Below, piece after piece: positions 8,088 through 18,274 of a stretch of 64,000 nucleotides of DNA. Below the pieces are notes generated by a model. It worked only from the letters and a program-made list of their open reading frames with translations. It did not search any database and was not told the DNA's origin. Both the position numbers and the translations under genes were made by a program. Positions within the stretch are counted from its first letter, which is position 1, and every line of letters begins with the position of its first letter. The DNA is from an uncultured Saprospirales bacterium. GTDB taxonomy: Bacteria > Bacteroidota > Bacteroidia > Chitinophagales > JADIYW01. The stretch covers positions 1-64,000 of the forward strand of contig CALLKF010000070.1 of NCBI GenBank assembly GCA_938008535.1. Reading direction: 5' to 3'.

Positions 8088-8118
8088 CAAATTTAGTCTT
8101 TTTTTGGAAAAATTGCAA
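8088..8118 (-). promoter_or_regulatory. Promoter of greA
   Basis: Minus strand: TTG (complement of 8116-8118), 20 bases, then TAAATTTG (complement of 8088-8095). This fits the Bacteroidota consensus and predicts initiation near 8083, just ahead of the hairpin at 8056-8079. Confidence 0.65.
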
Positions 8119-8158
8119 TTATTTTTAGCTTTTAACTTAAAAAGCTACTTTTGCAATC

Positions 8159-9517
8159 ATGGTTGATGCACAAAAATCTTCTTTCTTTCAAAATAAAAAA
8201 ATGATTTATCTGCTAATCGTGGCATTTGTGGTGCGTGTGTTGGTGTTTATTCGTTTTCAACCATGGTTAGATTCTGTAATTACCAAACAAATTTTAATTT
8301 TTGATTCGCTTGGCTATCATAATTTGGCATTGTGCATCAAGAATAATTTTACGTTTTGTGGTGACGCATTCCGAACACCAGCTTATCCATTTTTTATTTC
8401 TATTATTTACTTTATTTCTGGAAACAATGTTTCGCATGTGCTTTTTGTACAGATATTTTTAAATTTAATTTCTATTGTTTTACTTTATAAAATTGGCAAA
8501 GAATTATTTTCTGAAAAAGTAGGATTTATTGCAGCTGTTTTATTTTCGATGGATTTGCATCACATCATTTTTATTTTTTACATTTTAACCGAAACGATAT
8601 ATACTACTCTTTTTTTATTAGCTTTATTCTTTTTCATAAAAGCTATAAAAACCAATCAACTTAAATTCTTTTTGTTCACTGGAATTTTATATGGAATCAG
8701 CGCATTAGTTCGACCGATTTCGCAATTTTATATTTACTGTATTTTTGCTTTCACGTTAATTTATTTTTTTAAAACCTGGAAAAATGGCGTTCGTTTTTCA
8801 TTTATTTTATTGGTTGGATATTTTATAGCTGTTGCACCATGGTGCGCTCGAAACTATAATGAATATGGACATTTTGCGCTTTCAAACATCAAAGGTTATA
8901 ATTTGCTTTTTTGGAATGCAAGTTATTACGAAGCCAAACGTCAACATAAAACGATTGAAGAAATTAATCAAAGCTTTGTTGTAGAATTAGAAAAAATGGG
9001 TTGGCGCAAAGATGCGAATCCTTTTGATAAAGAAAAGTATGATGGTGAATTAGCAAACAAAATTATTAAAGCAAATTTTGCTGATTATTTAAAAACACAT
9101 TTAATCGGAACGGTGAAAATTCATTTGAGTTTAGGCACACAAAGTTTAACAGATGTGTTACATATTCCTTCGAAGAAATTTAGCGAAGAAGAAAAATACA
9201 CCAATGGAATTATTACGTTAATGAAGAAATTCTTTGCGCAAAAAACAATTTCAGAAATCCTATTAGGTTTATTTGTTGCTCTATTTTTAACCATCATTTA
9301 TTTTTTCGCTAGCATTGGAATTTGGCAAATGATAAAAACAAAACAAACACTAATGATGCTTTTTTTATTGGGTTCTGCTGGTTATTTTGCGTTGATTAGT
9401 GGTATCATTTCGTATTCACGATACCGTTTGCCAAGCATTCCATTTTATATATTATTGGCAAGCGTTGGTATAGCATGGTGGTTAAATAGAAATAAGTTAT
9501 TAGGCAATAATGATTAG
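8159..9517 (+). CDS. GT39/ArnT-like membrane glycosyltransferase
   Basis: A 452-residue protein with about ten membrane helices. The first periplasmic loop contains DSLGYHNLA and the FRTPAYPFFIS motif, as in dolichyl-phosphate-mannose or ArnT-like GT-C enzymes; TETIYTTLFLLAL and ALVRPISQF are also typical. It probably transfers a sugar from a polyprenyl-phosphate donor to an envelope acceptor, which is inferred from the family. TACTTTTG at 8146-8153 ends five bases before the ATG. The gene diverges from greA. Confidence 0.82.
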   Translation: MVDAQKSSFFQNKKMIYLLIVAFVVRVLVFIRFQPWLDSVITKQILIFDSLGYHNLALCIKNNFTFCGDAFRTPAYPFFISIIYFISGNNVSHVLFVQIFLNLISIVLLYKIGKELFSEKVGFIAAVLFSMDLHHIIFIFYILTETIYTTLFLLALFFFIKAIKTNQLKFFLFTGILYGISALVRPISQFYIYCIFAFTLIYFFKTWKNGVRFSFILLVGYFIAVAPWCARNYNEYGHFALSNIKGYNLLFWNASYYEAKRQHKTIEEINQSFVVELEKMGWRKDANPFDKEKYDGELANKIIKANFADYLKTHLIGTVKIHLSLGTQSLTDVLHIPSKKFSEEEKYTNGIITLMKKFFAQKTISEILLGLFVALFLTIIYFFASIGIWQMIKTKQTLMMLFLLGSAGYFALISGIISYSRYRLPSIPFYILLASVGIAWWLNRNKLLGNND

Positions 9518-9559
9518 TCATTTTGCAATAAGAAACTACTAATAATTTATATCCAATTA

Positions 9560-10516
9560 CTAATCATGATTGTCCAGTACTTCTATCTTATCCATCAAAA
9601 TTTTAACCAATTTATATTTTGATTGTTTTGTCCAGCCAGCAATGTGTGGTGTGGCAATTACATTTTTAAATGAAAATAATTTTTGATAAGTTTCTGTTGA
9701 ATGAATTTTACTTTTAGTTATTGGTTCATCTTCATAAACATCAATACACAAACCTTTTATTTTTTGATTTTCTAAAGCATCTATAATTTCTAATGTATTA
9801 ACAACAGCACCACGAGAACTATTAATAAATATTGGCTGTTTAGCACATTCAGCTATAAAATTTGCATCGCAATAATAATGTGTTTCTTCGTTGTATGGAA
9901 CATGAAAAGAAATTACATCACATCGTTTTTGTAGTTCATCTAACGCAACATTTTCAACAAAATTATCACTCGTTTTTTTATACTTATCATACACCAAAAT
10001 TTCTACATCAAAGCCGTGTAATTTTTTGGCAAATGCTTGTCCAGTGTGTCCATAACCAATAATACCAACCGTTTTTCCATCCAATTCTTCGCCACGATTT
10101 TCTTCGCGCAAAAACAAATTTTCCTTCAATTCATTATTTGCTTTTGTAATGTTATTTAGCAAATTCAGCAACATCGCCAAACAATGCTCACCAACTGCAT
10201 TTCCGTTACCTTCTGGCGAATTTACACAAAATATATTTTTTGTTTTACAATACTCAACATCTACGTTTTCCATACCACTTCCAACGCGACCAACGATTTT
10301 TAAATTCGTTGCTTTATCAATTAATTCAGCATCTACTTTTGTGTAAGTAGTAATAATCAAAATAGTATAATCAGCAATAATTTGCAACAATTCATATCGT
10401 TCAATTTCAGGTTTAACATCAACCAAATAACCTAATGCATCAAATCTTTGTTGAAGATAATTATCAATTTCAGCAGTAATTAAAACTCGACTATTCATTA
10501 AAAAATTTGTATTCAT
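9560..10516 (-). CDS. D-isomer-specific 2-hydroxyacid dehydrogenase (SerA-like)
   Basis: About 318 residues. The NAD-binding Rossmann motif is GIIGYGHTGQAFAKKL (near 155-170). The catalytic set appears as the Arg in FINSSRGAVV, the Glu in DVYEDEP and the His in ATPHIAGWT; VGRVGSGMENVDV and NAVGEHCLAMLL are family signatures. Phosphoglycerate or another 2-hydroxyacid could be the substrate. The length is that of the catalytic plus nucleotide domains only, with no ACT domain. Met-7 (MNSRVLITAE) is an equally plausible start. It lies 15 bases after rsmA on the same strand. Confidence 0.88.
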   Translation of the reverse strand: MNTNFLMNSRVLITAEIDNYLQQRFDALGYLVDVKPEIERYELLQIIADYTILIITTYTKVDAELIDKATNLKIVGRVGSGMENVDVEYCKTKNIFCVNSPEGNGNAVGEHCLAMLLNLLNNITKANNELKENLFLREENRGEELDGKTVGIIGYGHTGQAFAKKLHGFDVEILVYDKYKKTSDNFVENVALDELQKRCDVISFHVPYNEETHYYCDANFIAECAKQPIFINSSRGAVVNTLEIIDALENQKIKGLCIDVYEDEPITKSKIHSTETYQKLFSFKNVIATPHIAGWTKQSKYKLVKILMDKIEVLDNHD

Positions 10517-10531
10517 TGGTATAATTCGTAG

Positions 10532-11320
10532 CTATTTTTTCAATTCATTACTTGCCATTTTTGTTAAATCTATAAAATCCTGAACACTTAATTGCTCGGC
10601 TCTTTTTGAAAATAAATCTTGTTGCAAAAATTCTTTATCCAACATTCCACTCAAACCATTTCGAAGCATTTTTCTTCGTTGATTAAAACCTGCTTTCACA
10701 ATTTTTTTAAATAATACCATATCAAAATCAATTTCCAGATTTTCTTTTCTTTTTAAAGAAATCACACTGCTCATTACTTTTGGTGGTGGTGAAAAACTGG
10801 TTGGTAAAATATCAAATTCTACTTTTACATCATAATAAATTTGAGTCAAAACACTAATTACACCATATTCTTTAGAGCCATGTTTAGATGCAATTCGATG
10901 ACCCATTTCTTTTTGAAACATACCAACCATAAACGGAATCGTCGTATAATTATCAATAATACTAAACACAATCTGCGATGAAATATTATATGGAAAATTG
11001 CCTACAATAGCAGTTGGTTCTTTTATCAATTCTTTCAAATCTAATTTCAAAAAATCTGCTTCTAAAATATTGAGGTTTGCATGCTGAGATTTGAAGTTGG
11101 TATTCAAATATTCAACACATCGTCTATCAACTTCTACACATGTTAATTCAGGAAAATATTTAATTAAATAAGCAGTCAACGCACCCATTCCAGGTCCAAT
11201 TTCTATCACTTTTTCATTGTTATGATAATTTTTTATACTATCTATAATTTGCTGCAGCACATTTTTATCATTTAAAAAATGTTGTCCGTACGATTTTAAG
11301 GCTGTCACAAAGTTCAACAT
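10532..11320 (-). CDS. rsmA: 16S rRNA (adenine(1518)-N(6)/adenine(1519)-N(6))-dimethyltransferase
   Basis: KsgA dimethylates two adjacent adenines in helix 45 of 16S rRNA late in small-subunit assembly. The 262-residue product has the entry motif LKSYGQHFLND, the SAM site EIGPGMGALT and the catalytic NFPYNISSQI, then the helical C-terminal domain with FNQRRKMLRNGLS. Pattern and length are canonical. The hydroxyacid dehydrogenase follows closely. The gene diverges from pepA over about 100 bases. Confidence 0.97.
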   Translation of the reverse strand: MLNFVTALKSYGQHFLNDKNVLQQIIDSIKNYHNNEKVIEIGPGMGALTAYLIKYFPELTCVEVDRRCVEYLNTNFKSQHANLNILEADFLKLDLKELIKEPTAIVGNFPYNISSQIVFSIIDNYTTIPFMVGMFQKEMGHRIASKHGSKEYGVISVLTQIYYDVKVEFDILPTSFSPPPKVMSSVISLKRKENLEIDFDMVLFKKIVKAGFNQRRKMLRNGLSGMLDKEFLQQDLFSKRAEQLSVQDFIDLTKMASNELKK

Positions 11321-11424
11321 TTGTATATAATTTAGTTTGGCAATATCTTTAAATTTGAATACCTATACACTGTTAAGTTTATAGTAACTACGAAACCCTA
11401 AAGATACAGACTAAAATATACATT

Positions 11425-12876
11425 ATGTTGCAGATTTCCAGTAAACCGCCAAAGAAAGCCATCCTTGTTCTATTCTCAAAAGCAAATTTGAATATATTAC
11501 CATTTTTTGATATTGAAGAAAAAAAGACCATCCAAAACAAACTAAATGATGGAATGCAGATTATTTCTTACAATAAAATGCAGAAAAATTATTTCTTAAT
11601 TCCAATGGAAATTGATGCAACAAAGAAAGAAGATAGCGTTCATGAAAAATTACGCATTCAAGGAAATTCTATTTTCAAAACATTTAAAGAACACAAAGAA
11701 ACCGAAGTCAGCGTAGAAGTTTTAGGCGATATCAGCAAAGAACATCTTGCTTCTTTATTATTAGGAATTAGTTTATCCGAATATGAATTTCTAAAATACA
11801 GAACTAAACCAAAAGCATATAGTTTAACCATATTCATCGATGCATTATTGTTAGATGAAGCAACCGTAAACGAACTAAATTTAATTACCGAAAGCGTTCG
11901 TATTACTAAAGATTTAGTAAACGAGCCAGTTTCATTTTTAACGGCTGCGCAATATTCTAAAGAAATTCAAAAAATTGGTGAAGCTGCAGGTTTTTCAGTT
12001 ATCGTTCTCGACCAAAAAGAAATTGAAGCAGAACAAATGGGTGGTGTTATTGCTGTCAACCAAGGCAGTTCAGCACCGGCAACGTTCAATATTTTAGAAT
12101 ACAAACCTAAAAAGCACTTAAACGAAGCACCTTTAGTTTTGGTAGGAAAAGGCGTTGTTTTTGATACTGGTGGTCTTTCCTTAAAACCAACACGCAACAG
12201 CATGGATATGATGAAATCAGACATGGCTGGTTCGGCTGCTGTCGTTGGTGCTATGTATGCAATCGCAAAATCAAAATTACCTTATCATGTAATTGGATTA
12301 ATTCCAGCCGTAGAAAATCGTCCTGGCTACGAAGCAGTTTGTCCTGGCGATGTGATAACTATGTATGATGGCACCACTGTTGAAGTTTTAGACACCGATG
12401 CAGAAGGCAGATTAATTTTAGCAGATGCTTTGCATTATGCCAAACGCTATAATCCGGAATTGGTTTTAGATTTTGCAACCTTAACTGGTGCTGCTTTGCG
12501 CGCTATTGGCAAAGAAGCAGGTGTAGTGATGGGTAATGCTGAAAAATCTATCAAAAAGAAAATAAAAAGAGCAGCCAACAGCACAGGTGAACGCGTCGTT
12601 GAGCTTCCACTTTGGGACGAATACGGCGATTATATGAAAAGTGATATTGCCGATTTAAAGAATTTGGGTCCAATGGATGCAGGTGCCATCACAGCCGGAA
12701 AATTCCTCGAACACTTTGTAGATTATCCATGGATGCACTTTGATATTGCTGGTCCAGCGTACGTTGCTTCCAATTATAATTACCGAGGAAAGTGGTCAAC
12801 AGCGTATGGTGTCAGATTATTGTTTAAATTTGTACAAAATCAGTGCAAAGATGTCAGTACAAAAACAGAAAATTAA
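11425..12876 (+). CDS. pepA: Leucyl aminopeptidase, family M17
   Basis: A cytosolic di-metal aminopeptidase of 483 residues. The N-terminal regulatory domain is divergent. The C-terminal catalytic domain carries VGKGVVFDTGGLSLKP (metal-binding Lys and Asp), the MKSDMAGSAAV segment, the signature DTDAEGRLILADAL and the TLTGAALRAIG loop with the bicarbonate-binding region. Its last 26 bases overlap the start of pdxA, so the two are probably translationally coupled. Confidence 0.95.
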   Translation: MLQISSKPPKKAILVLFSKANLNILPFFDIEEKKTIQNKLNDGMQIISYNKMQKNYFLIPMEIDATKKEDSVHEKLRIQGNSIFKTFKEHKETEVSVEVLGDISKEHLASLLLGISLSEYEFLKYRTKPKAYSLTIFIDALLLDEATVNELNLITESVRITKDLVNEPVSFLTAAQYSKEIQKIGEAAGFSVIVLDQKEIEAEQMGGVIAVNQGSSAPATFNILEYKPKKHLNEAPLVLVGKGVVFDTGGLSLKPTRNSMDMMKSDMAGSAAVVGAMYAIAKSKLPYHVIGLIPAVENRPGYEAVCPGDVITMYDGTTVEVLDTDAEGRLILADALHYAKRYNPELVLDFATLTGAALRAIGKEAGVVMGNAEKSIKKKIKRAANSTGERVVELPLWDEYGDYMKSDIADLKNLGPMDAGAITAGKFLEHFVDYPWMHFDIAGPAYVASNYNYRGKWSTAYGVRLLFKFVQNQCKDVSTKTEN

Positions 12877-13918
12877 AGTTGGAATTACATTGGGTGATGT
12901 TGCAGGAATTGGTCCCGAAATTATCATTAAGACCTTTTTAGACGATACTATTTTTAAGCATTTCACACCTATTTTATATGGTAATCCACGTGTTTTGTCT
13001 TATTATAAAAAAGCACTGAATGTCGATAAATTTCAATATTCAAGTATCAAAGGTTACAATAATATTAGTCATAATACCTTAAATGTAATTCCAGTTTGGG
13101 AAGAAGAATTTGCTATTACAGCAGGCGTTCCTTCTGAAATTACTGGCAATTATGCGCTAAAATCGTTGGAAGCAGCTTGCGATGCGTTGAAAAATAAATT
13201 TATTGATGTCTTGGTCACTGCACCTATCAATAAAAATGTAATGCATTCTGATAAATTTCCTTACGCTGGACACACCGAATATTTAATGAATTATTTTGGT
13301 GCAAAAGATAATTTGATGTTTATGGTTGGCGAAGATTTGCGCGTTGGTTTGGTTACTAATCACAGTGCAATTAAAGATGTTGCATCAAAAATTTCTAAAG
13401 AAAAAATTCTGCGTAAACTCCAAATCATGAATGCTTCTTTAAAAGAAGATTTTGGAATTGATAAGCCACGCATCGCTGTTTTAGGTCTGAATCCGCATGC
13501 AGGCGATGGCGGTGTAATTGGAAAAGAAGAAATAGAAATTATTTTACCTGCAATAAAAGATGCAAAAGCTGAAGGCATCATGGCGTTCGGTCCATATCCA
13601 GCCGATGGTTTATTTGCATCTTGCAATTTCAAAAAATTTGATGGCATCTTAGCCATGTATCACGACCAAGGATTGATACCTTTTAAATATATTGCCGGTG
13701 AAGATGGAACCAATTTCACAGCAGGTTTAAACATTATTCGCACATCGCCAGACCATGGCACCGCAGAAGATATTGCAGGAAAAGGCATTGCCGACGAAAC
13801 CTCATTCAGACAAGCAATCTACACAGCCATCGATATTTACAACCACAGAAACGGCTTCTTTGAAATGCGCGAAAATCCATTAGTAAAACGCGCGGTGTTA
13901 CACGAAGAAAGGATTTAG
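12851..13918 (+). CDS. pdxA: 4-hydroxythreonine-4-phosphate dehydrogenase
   Basis: The enzyme oxidises 4-phosphohydroxy-L-threonine in pyridoxal phosphate synthesis. The product of about 355 residues starts KVGITLGDVAGIGPEI after a short lead. Metal-binding histidines appear in AGHTEYL, in LGLNPHAGDGG and in MYHDQGLIPFK, and GTAEDIAGKGIAD is the usual C-terminal signature. The ATG at 12851 lies inside pepA. An earlier in-frame ATG (12740) would only add pepA-overlapping sequence without homology. Confidence 0.96.
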   Translation: MSVQKQKIKVGITLGDVAGIGPEIIIKTFLDDTIFKHFTPILYGNPRVLSYYKKALNVDKFQYSSIKGYNNISHNTLNVIPVWEEEFAITAGVPSEITGNYALKSLEAACDALKNKFIDVLVTAPINKNVMHSDKFPYAGHTEYLMNYFGAKDNLMFMVGEDLRVGLVTNHSAIKDVASKISKEKILRKLQIMNASLKEDFGIDKPRIAVLGLNPHAGDGGVIGKEEIEIILPAIKDAKAEGIMAFGPYPADGLFASCNFKKFDGILAMYHDQGLIPFKYIAGEDGTNFTAGLNIIRTSPDHGTAEDIAGKGIADETSFRQAIYTAIDIYNHRNGFFEMRENPLVKRAVLHEERI

Positions 13919-13925
13919 TAACAGT

Positions 13926-15224
13926 TTACAACAACGGAATATCAATAAACAATTTCACGTTGCCATCCACACCACGCGAACGTTCTTTCATCGCGTTTAG
14001 TTTTTCTACATCATTACAGATGATTAAAAATAAGTAATCATCGTTCAATATGCTTTTTTTAGTTTTGTAATAAACATCGCCTTTGTAAGAGTTTAGGTTG
14101 GTTACTTTGCATTTGTATTCTTTATTATAGTTCGATGCAATTCCTCGCAACAAGGTATCAGCAGTTTCTGGTTTCCCAACTATCATGATTGGATACAAAA
14201 TTTTATTAGTGAGTTTCATGTTGTCCACTAGCTTAAATAATCCTTGCGGATTTTCTAATTGAAAAGAGAAATAGTCGCCCCAATTTACAGCAAAACAAGC
14301 TGCGTCAATATTTCCTTTTTCATCAGGAATCATAAATACTTTAGATGATGTTGAGTATTGAAAAACTTTTTCCAACATAGCAAAAAATTCTTCTTCTGTA
14401 TTTAAATGAAAAAATGCGTAATGCTCTTTTTGTTCTTTTAGTTTATAATAAAACTCACGCAATTTTTCTTTATCATGTGAAATATCGACACATTTTTTAA
14501 ATGCATCTTTACTGCCAAAAATTTTATTTATATGCGTATTGTTTGAGAATGCCCATTTTTCATAATGTTTTTCATAGAGTTTTGTATTCAACTCTAACGC
14601 TTCGTTAATAGCTTGGTTTTCTTTTCCCATCGCACCATATGTAAACGCAATATTTTCTTCTACGCCAACAATGCTGTGCATAATGCTAAACATCAACGTA
14701 AATATTTTTTTTCTGCGATAGATTTTTTTATTGTTTTCAATGCGTTCAGAAATGCGCAACATATTGTAATAATAACCATCAAATCGTTCATTTTCGTGAT
14801 ACACATCAAAACGATTTACATGAATGTAGCCAACTACATTAAATTCGCGTTTGCCATCTTTATTTAATTTTTGTGGATGCAAAACAGCTACTACTAATGC
14901 GTTATTATTGATAGACAAAGCAGATTGCGGAAAATTATGGAAGTAGGTTTGGAACGTAAATTTGCCTTGGCCTTTTTCGTTAATATGTTTTTCAGGAACC
15001 GAAATTACATCTTTGCATTGATGGAAAAAGTATTCAGTATCAGGAACAAAATCGAGCAAGTCTAACACCTTACCCATTTCATTCATATTTTGAATTTCGG
15101 TTACAATAATTTCTAACTCATCTTCAAACACATCATACGAATCAATATCTAAAGTTTTGTAAGAGAAAATTCCGTCGGCGTTTTTCTCTACTCTTTTATA
15201 ATTTCTTTTTTGCATAGCAATCAT
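13926..15224 (-). CDS. Protein of unknown function with possible acyltransferase-like halves
   Basis: 432 residues, cytosolic by composition, with no signal peptide or membrane segment. I do not recognise the family. Residues 100-220 (VVGYIHVNRFDVYHE, then IAFTYGAMGKENQAI) have the beta-beta-helix rhythm of GNAT acyltransferases. The C-terminal third ends in alternating strands (VKLFIDIPLL), so a two-domain GNAT-like fold is possible but unproven. A TAnnTTTG box on the minus strand (15232-15239) lies seven bases before the ATG. It converges on pdxA with only seven bases between. Confidence 0.6.
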   Translation of the reverse strand: MIAMQKRNYKRVEKNADGIFSYKTLDIDSYDVFEDELEIIVTEIQNMNEMGKVLDLLDFVPDTEYFFHQCKDVISVPEKHINEKGQGKFTFQTYFHNFPQSALSINNNALVVAVLHPQKLNKDGKREFNVVGYIHVNRFDVYHENERFDGYYYNMLRISERIENNKKIYRRKKIFTLMFSIMHSIVGVEENIAFTYGAMGKENQAINEALELNTKLYEKHYEKWAFSNNTHINKIFGSKDAFKKCVDISHDKEKLREFYYKLKEQKEHYAFFHLNTEEEFFAMLEKVFQYSTSSKVFMIPDEKGNIDAACFAVNWGDYFSFQLENPQGLFKLVDNMKLTNKILYPIMIVGKPETADTLLRGIASNYNKEYKCKVTNLNSYKGDVYYKTKKSILNDDYLFLIICNDVEKLNAMKERSRGVDGNVKLFIDIPLL

Positions 15225-15356
15225 TGAACTGCAAATTTAAAGTGGAATATTGATGTCACGCATTTTTACAGATTAATTTATTTGCATAAGCTTTCTATTT
15301 AAAGTAGAAATACATAAAATACCGATTTATGTGTAGTTGCTAATGGTTAAAAAAAA

Positions 15357-16466
15357 TCAATTCAGCTTATACATTTTTCCTGGAAGCGATAAAATAATTC
15401 CATTCATTTCCATTTCTAATAAAATAGACGAAATTATACTTTGTGTAAATGGTACTTTTTGGCAAATATCATCGATCTGCATTTTTTCTGTTTGTTTCAA
15501 AACGTCATAAACTAGTTGTTGTTTTTCATTTAATTCTACAAATAATTGCGATTGTTTTTTTTGCGATGTAATTGATTTTTTTTCCAAATCCCAATTCATG
15601 CATTCAATAATATCTTTCGCACTAGTAACTAAATTAGCTTTATTTTTTTTCACTAAATTCAAACATCCAATTGAATATTCGTCATTAATTCTGCCAGGAA
15701 AAGCGAATACATCACGATTATAAGAATTGGCAATTTCTGCGGTGATGAGTGCACCACCTTTTGTTGCAGATTCAATCACAACTGTCGCGTCTGTCATACC
15801 TGCTACAATTCGGTTTCTGCTCGGAAAATTTTGCCGATCCGGGTTTGTTTCGCTTAAAAAATCTGTTACAAGTGCGCCATTCTTTTGCAATTTTTCCGCA
15901 TAATTTCTATGTACGTTTGGATAAATCATATCTAAGCCATGCGCCAAAACCGCTATGTTTTGTAACTCAAATTGCAAAGCTGCTTTGTGCGCACAAATAT
16001 CAATTCCATAAGCCAAACCACTTACAATATTTACATCGAAAGTAGCAAAATCTTCTATTAATTTCTCGGTAATTGCTTTGCCATTTTCGGTGGCATTTCT
16101 TGTGCCAATAATATTTACAAACCGATCTTTATTAAAATCAAAATTGCCTTTGCAGCACAAAAACAAAGGCGAATCACTACAATTATTTAAGCGTTTTGGA
16201 TAGCGTTTATCGTAATAAAACAATACTTCAATTTTATTTTTTTCGATAAATTTCATTTCTTTTTCGGCACGTTTTAACGCATCATAAGTATCTTTAAATA
16301 ATTCAGCTGTTTTTGGACCAATTCCATTAATTTTTTGCAATTTAGAAATTGGCGTTTTAAATAATTTTTCTGCGCTACCAGCATAGCTAATCATCGTTTT
16401 TGCATTTGCGTCGCCAATTCCTTTTAATAAGCTTAAAGCAATACCATAAAATAGTTCATTTTCCAT
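15357..16466 (-). CDS. dprA: DNA-processing protein DprA
   Basis: DprA loads RecA on incoming single-stranded DNA during natural transformation. The 369-residue product has an N-terminal helix-hairpin-helix-like region (INGIGPKTAELF), the Rossmann-type core with NIIGTRNATENG and VSGLAYGIDICAHKAAL, then FPSRNRIVAGMTDATVVIES and FPGRINDEYSIGCLNL. The C-terminal 60 residues form a winged helix (DDICQKVPFTQSIISSIL). All landmarks are present and in order. It stands alone, 76 bases after the barrel gene start region. Confidence 0.96.
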   Translation of the reverse strand: MENELFYGIALSLLKGIGDANAKTMISYAGSAEKLFKTPISKLQKINGIGPKTAELFKDTYDALKRAEKEMKFIEKNKIEVLFYYDKRYPKRLNNCSDSPLFLCCKGNFDFNKDRFVNIIGTRNATENGKAITEKLIEDFATFDVNIVSGLAYGIDICAHKAALQFELQNIAVLAHGLDMIYPNVHRNYAEKLQKNGALVTDFLSETNPDRQNFPSRNRIVAGMTDATVVIESATKGGALITAEIANSYNRDVFAFPGRINDEYSIGCLNLVKKNKANLVTSAKDIIECMNWDLEKKSITSQKKQSQLFVELNEKQQLVYDVLKQTEKMQIDDICQKVPFTQSIISSILLEMEMNGIILSLPGKMYKLN

Positions 16467-16542
16467 GTCTATCTATTTAGATACATGAAAACGTCAAATT
16501 CCATAAATTTTTGAAAAAATATTTTTACACAGCTGGAAAATA

Positions 16543-18156
16543 TTAAAAATCTGTGTAACGATTGAATAAGTTGGTACGTAAACTTATACCAATAAGGAAA
16601 TTATTGGTTTTGAAAAACTCATTTTTCTGGTATCTGTAATTCATTACCACTTCGGCAGCCAAATTAATTTTTGGATTTATTAAATAACCACCACGCGCTT
16701 CAAAATTAATTAAATCGGTTTTAATACCTTGCAAGAATTTATTGCCATACGCTATATTCAGATTTGGACCAATCAAATAATCTGAAACAAAGATATTGCT
16801 GCCATCGTGCTTATACAATGCATCTAAACCTTGTTTTGCATATTGCAATTTTGCACTTGCCGTCCAGTGTTTGTGCCAATAATTTATAAATATTAAACTT
16901 TCCAAAAAGTTTGCACCTAACGGATGCGCCAATGCCTGATTAAAGTTAGTATAGCTTTGTTGAGGTGCTTTATGCGCAAAAACATACGGTCTAACGATGT
17001 TCAATTCAGCTTGTATATCTAAATGTTTTACTTTAAAAATATCAAAAACTTTGTAGCCAATTTGCGCTGCTACTTTAGTTCTGTAAAAACCTTTTCCTTT
17101 TCGTGCAGCAGCTACATCCATATCATCTAACATAATTTGTGCATAGATACTTTGTTTTTGTGCTGGTTTAAATTTAAAAGCCAAACCTAACACAACGTTA
17201 TCTGGAGAACCTAATGCGAACTCTACTGGACGAATAAACGCAACTGGAATTAAGTAGCTAAATTCAACACCACGAGTACGGTTATTATCGCCGTGATACC
17301 AAGTTACACCTTCAAAAAAAGTGAACTGCATCCATTTAGCAATATCAACAGAAACTAAATGATAGCAACCATATTTTATTTTAAAATTAGATGGATTATT
17401 GTCAACATTAAAACCAGCAATATCACCATATTTCATTACGTTGAATAAGTATTGATATTTGATTCGCCAAAAATTCATCGTCATTTTTAAATACGGTGAA
17501 TTAGAAGCATTGTCACTTAAAAACATAGAACGATAACCTTCGCCCCAAAATTGCTTATCATTTCCTATTTGGAGATTAAAATTTTTGCTTGGCGAAACCG
17601 AAATATAACCAGAAAATAATTGAGATGTGATTGCGTTTCCTTTAAAATTTGCTCGTCTGTAACCAGTTAATACACCATATTGTTGTGCATAATCTGATAC
17701 TTGATTGTACATATTTTCATAAACACCTTGATAAGTAAATGATAATGAAAATTTTCTTCCAAGATTTGCTTCGATGCGCGCGCCGTAACCAGCAGAATAT
17801 TTTAGTTTTTTGTCATTAATATCATAACCGAATTGTGCATCGATAATTGGATTAATGGCAATATAGAATTTTTTATTTTTAGCAGAAATTGCTAACATAT
17901 CGCCTTTTAACAAACCAAATTTAAATCCATTTTTAGATGAATCTGTGTCAAAACCTAATTCTTGCAAAGCAGAATCAGGAACCGCAGCAACAATTTCAGC
18001 CATATTATATGGTTTTGCAGCAGTTATAAAATGCGATGATGTAGAAATATATCTTTCTAATCGATTTTGCATTTCATAATTCAACGGGAAATTGAGTTGT
18101 TGTGCAATTGCGCTTAAGCAAAAAAACAGGATTGGAATAAATAATATCTTCTTCAT
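16543..18156 (-). CDS. Outer-membrane beta-barrel, Wzi/RemB-like
   Basis: 537 residues with a cleavable signal peptide (ending SAIAQQ), followed by a short helical segment and many amphipathic strands ending in an aromatic residue (SLRTNLFNRYTDF), as expected for a barrel. The stretch GNDKQFWGEGYRSMFLSDNAS, then SPYLKMT, resembles capsule-assembly Wzi-family and gliding-motility RemB-like proteins of Bacteroidota. The role is probably attachment or export of surface polysaccharide; that is inferred from the family. It is monocistronic. Confidence 0.78.
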   Translation of the reverse strand: MKKILFIPILFFCLSAIAQQLNFPLNYEMQNRLERYISTSSHFITAAKPYNMAEIVAAVPDSALQELGFDTDSSKNGFKFGLLKGDMLAISAKNKKFYIAINPIIDAQFGYDINDKKLKYSAGYGARIEANLGRKFSLSFTYQGVYENMYNQVSDYAQQYGVLTGYRRANFKGNAITSQLFSGYISVSPSKNFNLQIGNDKQFWGEGYRSMFLSDNASNSPYLKMTMNFWRIKYQYLFNVMKYGDIAGFNVDNNPSNFKIKYGCYHLVSVDIAKWMQFTFFEGVTWYHGDNNRTRGVEFSYLIPVAFIRPVEFALGSPDNVVLGLAFKFKPAQKQSIYAQIMLDDMDVAAARKGKGFYRTKVAAQIGYKVFDIFKVKHLDIQAELNIVRPYVFAHKAPQQSYTNFNQALAHPLGANFLESLIFINYWHKHWTASAKLQYAKQGLDALYKHDGSNIFVSDYLIGPNLNIAYGNKFLQGIKTDLINFEARGGYLINPKINLAAEVVMNYRYQKNEFFKTNNFLIGISLRTNLFNRYTDF

Positions 18157-18274
18157 CGTATAAACAGAACGCTAAAATAAATGTTTAAAATAGAATAATG
18201 TAGATAAATAGGAAAAAGTTATAAGCAAAAGCTATTTTTCGACATTAATTAGTAAATAAAAATCTGAAATTGAC

